A program made the position numbers and the translations under genes. DNA of 64,000 nucleotides from an uncultured Oscillospiraceae bacterium. Its GTDB lineage: Bacteria; Bacillota; Clostridia; Oscillospirales; Oscillospiraceae. Below the pieces are notes generated by a model that did no database searches, had not been told where the DNA came from, and was given only the letters and a program-made list of their open reading frames with translations. Shown piece after piece: positions 17,115 to 25,140 of the stretch (positions are counted from its first letter, which is position 1; each line of letters begins with the position of its first letter). Location of the stretch: contig CAAFLE010000095.1 of NCBI GenBank assembly GCA_900763675.1, positions 1 to 64,000 on the forward strand, in the 5' to 3' direction.

Positions 17115-18901
17115 TGGCGAAAACTCCGAAATACCCCAATCCGGCGTTCTTCCGCACGAAGAACAACATGGACTGGAAGGCGCAGGGCGAAAACCTGAAG
17201 GAAGTCTTTGAGATCGGCAAGGATATGCTCCTTGCGACCGACTGGAAAGCCTTCGGCGAGCGCCAGAAGCAGGGCTGGATCGACTTCGGCAAGCGCGTTG
17301 CCGAGGAAGCCGCCGAGATCGCCGCCATGTCCTGCGCCGAGCGCCGCGAGCTTTTGCTCAAGGGCGAAAAGAAGCTCGGCCGTCTCTATAAGAAGGGCGC
17401 TATGGCGACCGTCCGCCGCGAATGGCGCGGCGTCGGCGACACGGCGTACGATTTCTATGAGTGGCTGCGCATTTGGGGCATGCTGCTCGGCACATTCTCC
17501 AAGGACCTCATTCCGGCGCTCAACTCCGTGCTGCACTACCGCTGGATGATGTCCTACCTCTGCTGTGTCGGCTTCATGGACAAGAACACCATGGGTCAGC
17601 GCGGCGCAGCTCTCAAGATGAGCCACCTTATGATTTATGACATCTTCCGTTATGTCGCCGAGAACCTCGTCCTCCAGGCAAAGGGCGACGCGAAGAACGG
17701 CAACAGCGCCGAGCTGAACAAGAAGGTCGTCCTCTTCGACGAGATGACGATGGGTCAGATCATGGCGGGTTTCCCCGACCTGATCGGCATTCCGTATCAG
17801 CTTTTCGCCGTGTTCCTTGTCTCCGAGATCGACCAGCTCACCTGTGTGCCGTACATCGACGCGGTCGAGAGCTTCGGTCTGCCCGCCGACTGCTGCCCGG
17901 TGCCGTCCTCCGAGTGCGGCGCTCTGGTACTGGATGCGCTGCCGCACATGGGCAAGTGCTTCATCTCCAGCTCCATGCCGTGCGACGGCTCGACCATGGC
18001 GTCCTCCTATATGTCCCGCCGCTTCCCGAATCTCCCGGTGTTCCATCTGTGCTTCCCCGTCCGCTACGAGGACGAGGAAACCGTGCAGTGCGCCGCCGAG
18101 GACATTAAGGCGTGCATCAAATTCATCGAGGACCAGACTGGCGCGAAGTGGAGCTGGGATGCGTACTTCTCCGCCATGAAGCGCTTCAACACCGAAACGA
18201 GCTACGAGCTGGAAAAGTGGGCGGTCAACCAGACGGCGTATCCGCAGATCATCGGTCCGTGCTACGAGCTGTTCCGCAAGTGGAACTACGAAATGGACGG
18301 CGGCATTGATCCGCGCATCATGAAGACCTTCAAGAAGGTCAACAAGATCATGCTCAAGGCGTACGAGCGCAAGGAAGAGGCGTGGCCCGGCAAGATGAAG
18401 TACCGTGCGATCGTGTGGTCCTGCCCGGCGCACTACTACGCCAACTTCTCCAACTGGCTCGCCAACTGCTGGGGCGTCAACGTTCTCGTCGAGATGGAAA
18501 GCCTGAACTTCACCAAGCCTCTGGAGACGGAGGACAAGGAAGAGGCGCTGCGCGATCTCGGACGTCTGTACGAGCGCATGGTCATGCGCCGCCACACGAA
18601 CGGCGGCTACCAGCACGTCGTTGACGAGCTGTGGAAGCAGTGCGAGATCTGGAATGTTGACATTATCATCATGTATCAGAACGTCGCCTGCAAGAACATG
18701 GCCACCGTGCAGGGCATTCTGGACGATCAGGCGCGTGAGCAGAACCGCAAGATGATCTGGATCGAGCACGATCTGATGGATCCGCGTACCGTTTCCCGCC
18801 GCCAGATGCGCGACAAGGTGAACGAGTATATGCGCACCGTCATGCACGCCGAACCGGTCGATCCCACGCTGGTCGATTTCGAGGACGAAATCTGCCTCTA
18901 A
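17114..18901 (+). CDS. 2-hydroxyacyl-CoA dehydratase-like large subunit B, copy 1
   Basis: A 595-residue protein, much longer than classical HgdB (about 380-430 residues). Residues 1 to about 200 are a mostly helical N-terminal extension including RREWRGVGDT, also found in copy 2 as HREWRGVKDT. The dehydratase-like core begins near KKVVLFDEM. Candidate cluster cysteines are 244, 260, 261, 268, 282 and 290, in LPADCCPVPSSECG and SSSMPCDGS. A late IVWSCPAHYY segment and a C-terminal DPRTVSRRQMRDKVNEYM are shared with copy 2. It is co-translated with subunit A. I infer that it forms the second half of a heterodimer, with the extension contacting another partner, possibly the micro-membrane protein. 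Confidence 0.83.
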   Translation: MAKTPKYPNPAFFRTKNNMDWKAQGENLKEVFEIGKDMLLATDWKAFGERQKQGWIDFGKRVAEEAAEIAAMSCAERRELLLKGEKKLGRLYKKGAMATVRREWRGVGDTAYDFYEWLRIWGMLLGTFSKDLIPALNSVLHYRWMMSYLCCVGFMDKNTMGQRGAALKMSHLMIYDIFRYVAENLVLQAKGDAKNGNSAELNKKVVLFDEMTMGQIMAGFPDLIGIPYQLFAVFLVSEIDQLTCVPYIDAVESFGLPADCCPVPSSECGALVLDALPHMGKCFISSSMPCDGSTMASSYMSRRFPNLPVFHLCFPVRYEDEETVQCAAEDIKACIKFIEDQTGAKWSWDAYFSAMKRFNTETSYELEKWAVNQTAYPQIIGPCYELFRKWNYEMDGGIDPRIMKTFKKVNKIMLKAYERKEEAWPGKMKYRAIVWSCPAHYYANFSNWLANCWGVNVLVEMESLNFTKPLETEDKEEALRDLGRLYERMVMRRHTNGGYQHVVDELWKQCEIWNVDIIIMYQNVACKNMATVQGILDDQAREQNRKMIWIEHDLMDPRTVSRRQMRDKVNEYMRTVMHAEPVDPTLVDFEDEICL

Positions 18902-18952
18902 TACAAGCTTAAATAAGTAAGAAATAGAAACATAACTGGAGGGTATTGAACC

Positions 18953-19759
18953 ATGGCAAAGAAGTACTTCGGTGGATGCGACGTCGGCTCCACCTACACC
19001 AAAGCGGTCATTCTTGATGAGCAGGGAAACATTGTCGCGCATACCACCATCCGCAGCAAGATCAACTCCGAGCAGTCCGCCCAGATCGCCATGCAGGAAG
19101 TCATTGATCAGGTCCCCGATCTGAAGACCTCCAAGGATCTCGAATACCTCATCGGCACCGGCTACGGTCGCAACAAGGTTCCCTTTGCGGACGAGAACGT
19201 CTCCGAAATCAGCTGCCACGCCATGGGCGTCCATGTCACCGATCCGTCCGTCAAGGCGATCATCGACATTGGCGGTCAGGACGTTAAGGGCATCAGCATC
19301 GACACCGACGGCACGGTCAAAAACTTTGCCATGAACGACAAGTGCGCCGCCGGTACGGGCCGCTTCTACGAAGCGATGGCTCGTTCCTTCGAGATGACGC
19401 TGCCGGAGTTCTCCAACCTGTCTCTCGGCGCGAAGAACGTCATCCCCATCACCGCCCAGTGCACTGTGTTCGCCGAGTCCGAGGTCATCACGCTCGTCGG
19501 CGAAGGCAAGCCCATGGACGAGATCGCCGCCGGTATCCAGATGGCGGTCGCCAAGCGCTGCTTCGTCATGGCGAAGAAGGCGGGCGCCACCGACAGCATT
19601 ACCCTCACGGGCGGCTGCGCGAAGAACGCCGGTCTGAAGCAGGCAATCGAGCACGTTCTCAAGCTCAAGGTTATCGACCTCAAGACCGACCCGCAGCTCA
19701 TGGGCGCTCTCGGCGCGGCGGAGTACGCCCGCCAGAAGGGACTTTCGAAAGGAGCGTAA
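18953..19759 (+). CDS. Acyl-CoA dehydratase activase (HgdC/BadF family ATPase)
   Basis: A 268-residue ASKHA-fold ATPase, start ATG at 18953 after GGAGGG. Visible are the phosphate-1 loop GCDVGSTYTKAV, the DIGGQDVKGI phosphate-2 region, and the two cysteines that bridge one [4Fe-4S] cluster between the two monomers: Cys131 in NDKCAAGTGRF and Cys170 in TAQCTVFAESEV. Such activases hydrolyse ATP to push a single low-potential electron into the dehydratase or reductase. Only one activase serves the two subunit pairs in this cluster. The protein is oxygen-sensitive in characterised relatives, consistent with a strict anaerobe. Confidence 0.95.
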   Translation: MAKKYFGGCDVGSTYTKAVILDEQGNIVAHTTIRSKINSEQSAQIAMQEVIDQVPDLKTSKDLEYLIGTGYGRNKVPFADENVSEISCHAMGVHVTDPSVKAIIDIGGQDVKGISIDTDGTVKNFAMNDKCAAGTGRFYEAMARSFEMTLPEFSNLSLGAKNVIPITAQCTVFAESEVITLVGEGKPMDEIAAGIQMAVAKRCFVMAKKAGATDSITLTGGCAKNAGLKQAIEHVLKLKVIDLKTDPQLMGALGAAEYARQKGLSKGA

Positions 19760-19765
19760 TTCTCT

Positions 19766-19933
19766 ATGAAAAAATTCTGGAAAGTGTTCGGAAAGATCGC
19801 CGGCATCCTGACGGCGGTCATCGGAGTTCTGTTTGTCGTTTATTTCTGGAACCTCGATCAGAAACTCCTGTCCTGGGCGTATACGCAGGTCAACCGCATT
19901 TTTGACCGCAAGAAAGCGGACATCAAGTTCTGA
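19766..19933 (+). CDS. Micro-membrane protein 1 of the dehydratase cluster
   Basis: A 55-residue protein beginning with ATG at 19766, preceded by AAAGGAG within the end of the activase gene, and ending TGATG into the next gene. Residues 1-10 are basic, residues about 11-27 are one hydrophobic span, and the tail is polar and basic. It is clearly paralogous to the protein at 23505-23696: both start M-K/R-K-x-x-K-x-x-GKIAGIL and end the hydrophobic span with LD-x-KLL. I know no named family. Conservation of a copy with both reductase pairs argues that it is a real gene and perhaps anchors the soluble complex to the membrane. Confidence 0.75.
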   Translation: MKKFWKVFGKIAGILTAVIGVLFVVYFWNLDQKLLSWAYTQVNRIFDRKKADIKF

Positions 19934-20661
19934 TGGAGCTTTTTAACGGCTGCATTCACGAAACGGAGGAGCTGCTGCGCAGCTCCTCCGCGAAAAAATG
20001 GTCGTATGACCCGGCGGCGTGCTGGGAAGAAACGAACCGGAACGAGCTTGTCATGCTCCGGGAAGCCGCGTTCGAGTTGGGCGGAAGCGCGAAAAGCGCC
20101 GTCGCCTACAGCTGCTTTACGACCGACGAGCGTCTTGTAGGACCCGACGAGGTCTGGCTGTACGGTCCCGATCTTTCGGAGATCCGCGGGGACTGTTCCT
20201 TCGCCCGCATCGTTCTTTTTTCCATTCAGGATGTCGGAGAAGAGGACGAAGCGTACCGCGCCCTGCAGGACATCGAATTTGTCAAATACCACGTATTTCC
20301 CAAGGGATATATGATCCGCGCCCTCTCCGAGGACAACCGTGAGCAGGTGCGCGTGAGCCGCGATGCCATCCGCGCCGGGATCTCCTTCCGGAACGTCGGC
20401 TTTGACTATATCCGCAAATTCCGCGAAAAGGAAAATGTACGCGGTGTGCGCGTGATTTTTGTCACGGCGCCGGAGGCGGACTATGCCGCATTCCGTGCCT
20501 CGGCAAAAAAGGTCACCGACATCACCCGCTCTCTCAGCACCATACTGGACGGCATACCCACCGACTGCGACTCGTGCGGACTGCGCGAGATCTGCGACGA
20601 GGTCGAGGGTATGCGTGAGCTTCACTTCCAGCAGGCGGGGAAAAAGTCTCCGTCGGAATAA
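19933..20661 (+). CDS. Acetyl-CoA synthase (AcsB/CdhC) middle-domain-like protein
   Basis: A 242-residue protein translationally coupled to the gene before it. Compared from memory with Moorella AcsB, WLYGPDLSEI matches the VIGPDIDQI segment and VRVSRDAIRAGISFRN matches LRVSKDAVAKGFRFKN. The pair DCDSC at 212-215, with Cys221 six residues on, falls where AcsB has the first A-cluster cysteines. The protein stops soon after, so the fourth cluster cysteine and the nickel-site Cys-Gly-Cys motif of true synthase are missing. It therefore covers about residues 310-520 of a 730-residue enzyme. It may bind an iron-sulfur or nickel-iron-sulfur centre, or act as a scaffold. Full acetyl-CoA synthesis is unlikely. 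Confidence 0.72.
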   Translation: MELFNGCIHETEELLRSSSAKKWSYDPAACWEETNRNELVMLREAAFELGGSAKSAVAYSCFTTDERLVGPDEVWLYGPDLSEIRGDCSFARIVLFSIQDVGEEDEAYRALQDIEFVKYHVFPKGYMIRALSEDNREQVRVSRDAIRAGISFRNVGFDYIRKFREKENVRGVRVIFVTAPEADYAAFRASAKKVTDITRSLSTILDGIPTDCDSCGLREICDEVEGMRELHFQQAGKKSPSE

Positions 20662-20685
20662 GAAAGCATCAACGGAGGAAGCCCT

Positions 20686-21891
20686 ATGCGTGATTTGAAA
20701 AATCTGATCTTCTTCGACGACCTGCTGCAGGAGTCCTATAACTCTCTTGTGCGCCAGGCGAAGGAAGAAGGCAAATATGCTCTCGGCTACACCTGCTATT
20801 TCATGCCGGAGGTCCTGCTGGATCTGCCCGGCTGCTTTGGCGTCCGTCTCCGCGCTCCGCGCTGCACCTCCCCCGATATGGCGACCTATTATATGTCCAG
20901 CCGCGTCTGCCACTATGCCCGCAGTCTTCTGGAGCGGGCGCTCGAAGGCGGCTACAACTTCCTCGACGCGCAGCTCGGCACCGAGACCTGCACCGGCACC
21001 TGCCGCTTCCAGGAGCATCTCGCGGAGCTGCCCGATCTCATCCAGAACGAGAAGTTCTTTGTTTCCTTCACGGACGTCCCGTTCAAGAGCAATGAAAACA
21101 GCATCGAGCATTTCACTGCGACGCTGCAGAAGCACGTTCTCGACGAGCTGCACGACCATTTCGGCATCGACACATCGGATGAGGCGCTGCGCTCTACGAT
21201 CGAAGCGCACAACGAGGTCTGCGACATCATTACGCAGATCGGTGCGTTCCGCAAGCTTGACAACCCCACGATCACCGGCACGGAGTTCCACATCATCAAC
21301 CTTGTGTCGCTGGTCTGCCCGAAGTATCTGATCCTTCCGTATCTGCGCGAAACGTTGGAGGATCTCAAAACCCGCGAGCCGGATCCGAAGCCCAACTACC
21401 GCGTCAAGGTCGTTCTTGCCGGTTCCGAAAACGACGATCCCGACTTCACCAAGCTCATCGAGAGCTGCGGCGCTCTTGTCGTTGCCGACCGCCATTGCTA
21501 TGGCTCTCTGCCCGGACGCGAGAAGATTGAAATCCGGGAAGGGGAGACCCCGCTCCGGGCGATCGCACGCCATTATCTTGAGACCTGCGTCTGTCCGCGC
21601 ACCATGGAGCAGAGCGCCATGCGTTACCGCAAAAAATACATTGCCGACATCGCCAAGGACTACAAGGCGGACGGCGTGATCGTGGAATCCAACAAGTTCT
21701 GCGAGTATTGGAGTTACGAGCGCGTGGCGGATACGTTGATCCTGCCACGTGACTTCGGTCTGCCCGTTTGCTCGATCGAGAAGGAGTACATCAACTCCGC
21801 CTCCGGGCAGCTCCGCACGCGCTTTCAGGCGTTTGTGGAAAGTTTGGAGATCAAAAAGATCCAGGAGAAAGAGGGCGCGAAGAATGGATAA
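20686..21891 (+). CDS. 2-hydroxyacyl-CoA dehydratase/double-cubane-type subunit A, copy 2
   Basis: A 401-residue paralogue of the gene at 15918-17114; similarity runs end to end (for example GYTCYFMPE, FGVRLRAP, ATYYMSS, SGQLRTRFQAFVESLEI). Cysteines 37, 50, 75 and 102 align with copy 1, and Cys60 and Cys106 are extra. ATG at 20686 follows GGAGG. It overlaps the large subunit by eight bases (ATGGATAA). The pair repeats the A-B gene order of copy 1. Sequence divergence is substantial, so the duplication is old and the two pairs probably have different substrates or sequential roles. Confidence 0.87.
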   Translation: MRDLKNLIFFDDLLQESYNSLVRQAKEEGKYALGYTCYFMPEVLLDLPGCFGVRLRAPRCTSPDMATYYMSSRVCHYARSLLERALEGGYNFLDAQLGTETCTGTCRFQEHLAELPDLIQNEKFFVSFTDVPFKSNENSIEHFTATLQKHVLDELHDHFGIDTSDEALRSTIEAHNEVCDIITQIGAFRKLDNPTITGTEFHIINLVSLVCPKYLILPYLRETLEDLKTREPDPKPNYRVKVVLAGSENDDPDFTKLIESCGALVVADRHCYGSLPGREKIEIREGETPLRAIARHYLETCVCPRTMEQSAMRYRKKYIADIAKDYKADGVIVESNKFCEYWSYERVADTLILPRDFGLPVCSIEKEYINSASGQLRTRFQAFVESLEIKKIQEKEGAKNG

Positions 21892-23488
21892 GGCAAAGAT
21901 CCGGAAAAAGCTCAAAGATTTCTGGTACGGCAAGCCCCACGGCGAGCGCCGTCTCGGCGACATCATGGAGGACAAGACCGGTCTTTACAAGCACCGCGAA
22001 TGGCGCGGCGTTAAGGACACGCTCTATTACTTCAACTGCATTTGGCTGTACAACTACGGTCAGATGGTCGCGGACATCCTCAAGAGCGAGGAGCCGCTGG
22101 CATTCTTCAAGGGAGTCTGGCGCTACCGCTGGATCGGGCAGACCTATCTCCCGGTTCTGCACTGGTTTGACCGCGGTATGCAGGGTCTCCGCGGCGAAGC
22201 CCTCCGCGCCTCCGCGTGGCATTACCGCGGCATGGTCAGCGCGACCATCCAGCAGTTCCAGCGTATGTTTGCCGCCGACACGAGACTGCACGGCGGAAAG
22301 CAGAACGAGTATTACAAGCACACCATTGCCCACAAGGAAACGGTCTGGGGCGGCGTGTTCTATCCGTGGGCGGATAAGTTCAAGGATGTCCCGGTGGAAA
22401 TGGTGCCGTATTTCGTCACCTGCCACGTGAACAGCCACACCGTTCTCAACTACATCGACGCGGTGCAGTCCATCGGTCTGCCGGGCGACCCCTGCCCGAT
22501 GTGCCAGGCGGAGGCAGGGCTTTTCGTGCTGGACGATATGCCGGACTACTCCCCGATGTTCATCACCTCCAACGAGGCGTGCGACGCCTCCGTCGCCAGC
22601 ACTGCGATTCAGGATTGGCTCTTTAATAAGCCGCTCTATGCCATGCCGCAGCCGATGCAGTTTGACGATCCGCTCGTCAAAAAGCACTGCGCCAAGGAGA
22701 TCGAGGGCGCGTGGAAGTTTATTGAGGAAATGACAGGCGTGCCGTTCAACTGGAACGAGCTTGTCAAAAAGCTCGAGGCTCAGAACGAGCTGCAGCGCTT
22801 TGAGTGGGAGAAGTGGGACGTTGCCGCCAACACCGATTACTATCCTGTCAACGGCGTTGCGCAGGCACTCTACCGCATTTACCAGTCCCAGTGGGGCGAC
22901 AACTACATCTGGCATCAGGTGGACGCCCGCGTCCGCAAGATCATGGAGCGCTGCGTGAAGAACAAGACCGTGACGTTCCCCGAAACGCGCCACCGTGTCA
23001 TCGCGTGGTCGTGCGCTCCGCTGTACTTTTCCAACTGGTGTACGTGGGCGTACAACTGCTGGGGTCTCAACGTCATCATCAATATGGACTCGCTCATGTT
23101 CGATATGACCATCCGCACCGACAGCTACGAGAATACGCTTGAAGATATGGCGCAGTACCATATGTGGGCGCCAATGCGCCGCATGGCGGTCGGCGGAATG
23201 CACCACTTCTTTGAGCTGTGGAAGTACATGGAGCAGTTCAACTGCGACATGGTCGCCATGTATGACCAGCTCCAGTGCAAGGGTGCGCAGGGTATGCACG
23301 GCGTCTTTGAGGACGAGTTCCGCAAGCGCAACATCCACGCCATCTGGATTCCTCACGCGCTGCCGGACAGCCGCACGGTCTCCCGTGCCGAGATCCGCCG
23401 CATCATCAACGACTACATGACGACCGTCATGCATGAAGAGCCGCTCGATCCGTCGCTGCTTGAGTTTGACGATTCCATGAGCTGGTAA
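21884..23488 (+). CDS. 2-hydroxyacyl-CoA dehydratase-like large subunit B, copy 2
   Basis: A 534-residue paralogue of the protein at 17114-18901 with a shorter N-terminal extension. ATG at 21884 is chosen because it overlaps the previous stop; the longer open frame runs inside subunit A. Candidate cluster cysteines are 180, 204, 207 and 233 (FVTCHVN, GDPCPMCQAE, NEACDAS). Shared marks with copy 1 are HREWRGVKDT near residue 38, IAWSCAPLYFSNW, and the SRTVSRAEIRRIINDYM tail. The copy 1 double cysteine (DCCPVPSSEC) is replaced by DPCPMCQAE, so cluster ligation may differ between the pairs. Confidence 0.83.
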   Translation: MDKAKIRKKLKDFWYGKPHGERRLGDIMEDKTGLYKHREWRGVKDTLYYFNCIWLYNYGQMVADILKSEEPLAFFKGVWRYRWIGQTYLPVLHWFDRGMQGLRGEALRASAWHYRGMVSATIQQFQRMFAADTRLHGGKQNEYYKHTIAHKETVWGGVFYPWADKFKDVPVEMVPYFVTCHVNSHTVLNYIDAVQSIGLPGDPCPMCQAEAGLFVLDDMPDYSPMFITSNEACDASVASTAIQDWLFNKPLYAMPQPMQFDDPLVKKHCAKEIEGAWKFIEEMTGVPFNWNELVKKLEAQNELQRFEWEKWDVAANTDYYPVNGVAQALYRIYQSQWGDNYIWHQVDARVRKIMERCVKNKTVTFPETRHRVIAWSCAPLYFSNWCTWAYNCWGLNVIINMDSLMFDMTIRTDSYENTLEDMAQYHMWAPMRRMAVGGMHHFFELWKYMEQFNCDMVAMYDQLQCKGAQGMHGVFEDEFRKRNIHAIWIPHALPDSRTVSRAEIRRIINDYMTTVMHEEPLDPSLLEFDDSMSW

Positions 23489-23504
23489 CAGGGAGGAAGA
23501 AAGA

Positions 23505-23696
23505 ATGCGTAAACTCTTTAAGATCCTCGGCAAGATCGCCGGCATTCTGGCTGCGGTCTATGCGGCGCTGTTCGCGGTGTTCTATTTCGACCTCGACGGA
23601 AAGCTGCTTTATTACGTGGTCGAGCCGTTCCTCTGCAAGCACTACGACAAGATCGAGCGCGAGGACGTCACCAAAAAGGCATACAAAATCGACTGA
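23505..23696 (+). CDS. Micro-membrane protein 2 of the dehydratase cluster
   Basis: A 63-residue protein with a GGGAGGAAG ribosome-binding site. A basic start (MRKLFKILGKIAGIL), one hydrophobic span and LDGKLL match the protein at 19766-19933 almost position for position. The tail differs: it holds one cysteine (FLCKHYDK) and is charged. It is the last gene before a hairpin and is the counterpart of micro-protein 1 for subunit pair 2. Function is unknown; membrane tethering of the reductase complex is the simplest reading. Confidence 0.75.
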   Translation: MRKLFKILGKIAGILAAVYAALFAVFYFDLDGKLLYYVVEPFLCKHYDKIEREDVTKKAYKID

Positions 23697-23710
23697 ACAA
23701 CAAAGAAGAA

Positions 23711-23748
23711 CGTCCCGGAAAAGCATCGCTTTTCCGGGGCGCTTTCAT
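23711..23748 (+). terminator. Terminator closing the dehydratase cluster
   Basis: Thirteen-base arms (23711-23723 and 23729-23741, one G-T pair) with a five-base loop; the tail CTTTCAT is only weakly T-rich. Confidence 0.7.
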
Positions 23749-24290
23749 ATTTCGGCTTTCAGGAGTTTCTGCTGCTCGGCGCACCATGCGAAAACGCTCT
23801 CGGCGTTTTCTTTTAAAAAATGATAGAGTTTGTCGCCCTCTCGCACGGCTTCCTCATGCTGCGCGGCGGTAAGAATGCCGTTTTGGAGCGCGTCGTCCAG
23901 CTCGTCGCGGTCAACGATCTCCAAAAAGCCGTCCGCCGAGAGGACAATGTCGAGATACCGGTCCTCAAAGGTCAGATTTTCCGGCTCTTCAAACCGGTTC
24001 CCGGCAGTGATGTCAAAATAGATTTGGATCAGCCGGTCGTCCGCGCCGTACATTGCCGTCAGCCACCAGTGCGCGTCGGGGACCGCCGCCTGAAACCACG
24101 AAAAACCGCGGTCCGCGATGAGAACGTCGCGGCTTTGATAATGCACCGTGAGCGGTGCGGTCACAGCGTCGATGGCGATCAGGGCAATGCGCCCCGCCGC
24201 GCCGAATATGTCCGGCGCCTCCCGGCAGACGTACCGCCGCTTTGTAATGCGCTGCCAATCAGTGCGGCGCATATCGCGATGCTTACTCAC
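23745..24290 (-). CDS. DUF402 domain protein
   Basis: A 181-residue protein with a GTG start at 24290, preceded by AGGAGC at the end of dapF. The central IQIYFDITAGNRFE, YLDIVLSADGFLEIVDRDELDDAL pattern is the DUF402 signature, found in nucleoside-tri/diphosphate phosphatases (Ntdp/YgaC) and in RNA-binding FAU-1. The family binds a metal through acidic residues near the DI and LD positions. The gene is five bases downstream of dapF on the same strand and likely cotranscribed with it; no functional link is obvious. Confidence 0.82.
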   Translation of the reverse strand: MSKHRDMRRTDWQRITKRRYVCREAPDIFGAAGRIALIAIDAVTAPLTVHYQSRDVLIADRGFSWFQAAVPDAHWWLTAMYGADDRLIQIYFDITAGNRFEEPENLTFEDRYLDIVLSADGFLEIVDRDELDDALQNGILTAAQHEEAVREGDKLYHFLKENAESVFAWCAEQQKLLKAEI

Positions 24291-24294
24291 GGCG

Positions 24295-25122
24295 TCACGC
24301 TCCTATGTACTTGCCCTCGGCGACAACGATCGCCGGACCGGTAAGATAAATGTCACACACGGTATTGTCCTCCACGGAGAGCGAAACCTGCAACTCGCCG
24401 CCGGGAAAATCCAGTGTCAGGGTTTCGTTGCCAAGCTCGCCGCGCAGCCGCATCGCCGCGGCGGTGCTGCCCGCTCCGGTGCCGCAGGCAAGCGTGAAAT
24501 CCTCCACGCCGCGCTCAAACGTGACGGCTTTAACGTGGTTTCTGCCGAGCCGTTTCCGGAACGTGACGTTTGCGCCCTTCGGAAACGCGGCGTAGCTGCG
24601 GATGTATGCGCCAAGAGAGCGCAGCTCCTCCTCCGGCAAAGCGTCCCAATCGGGCAGCTCCAGAACGGCGTGGGGGATGCCGGGGTCTCCCAGCTCAATA
24701 TATGATACGGAGAGGATCTGCCCCTCCCACGGGATGCCGATCTCGGTTTCAACGGCGGTGGGATCGTTCAGGCGGATGCAGTAGAGATCCCTTTCAATCC
24801 GCTGCCCGACAACGATCCCGGCGGTCGTCTCGATGCGCTGGATGTCTCCGGCGAGACCGTGGTCAAATCCGTACCGGGCGATGCAGCGGGCGCCGTTGCC
24901 GCACATCTCGCCGAGCGAGCCGTCGGAATTATAAAAGCGCATGGCATAGTCGCCGACGCCCTGCGCAGGCAGGACAATCATCAGCCCATCCGCGCCGATG
25001 GAGAGCCGGCGGCGGCAGAGCGTCTGCGCCAGACGGGAATAATCGCTCTCCGGAATTGAACCGGAAAGGTTATCGAGAATGACAAAATCGTTTCCGGCGC
25101 CGTGCATTTTGGTAAATTTCAT
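24295..25122 (-). CDS. dapF: Diaminopimelate epimerase
   Basis: A 275-residue enzyme converting LL- to meso-diaminopimelate for lysine and peptidoglycan synthesis, without a cofactor. The N-terminus KFTKMHGAGNDF, the first catalytic cysteine Cys74 in EMCGNGARC, and the second in ACGTGAGSTAAA are all present, so the active site is complete. Length is normal for the family. It lies between DUF402 (downstream) and the AraC-type regulator (upstream, 18 bases), all on the minus strand, which may form one transcript. Confidence 0.97.
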   Translation of the reverse strand: MKFTKMHGAGNDFVILDNLSGSIPESDYSRLAQTLCRRRLSIGADGLMIVLPAQGVGDYAMRFYNSDGSLGEMCGNGARCIARYGFDHGLAGDIQRIETTAGIVVGQRIERDLYCIRLNDPTAVETEIGIPWEGQILSVSYIELGDPGIPHAVLELPDWDALPEEELRSLGAYIRSYAAFPKGANVTFRKRLGRNHVKAVTFERGVEDFTLACGTGAGSTAAAMRLRGELGNETLTLDFPGGELQVSLSVEDNTVCDIYLTGPAIVVAEGKYIGA

Positions 25123-25140
25123 GTGGAAATACTCCTTGAA

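Noticed and set aside
16934..19654. Minus-strand open frame of 906 codons opposite the dehydratase genes
   Set aside because: It lies antisense to A1-B1 and the activase, whose motifs are clear. GC-rich codons ending in G/C often leave the opposite strand open; its translation has no recognisable domains.
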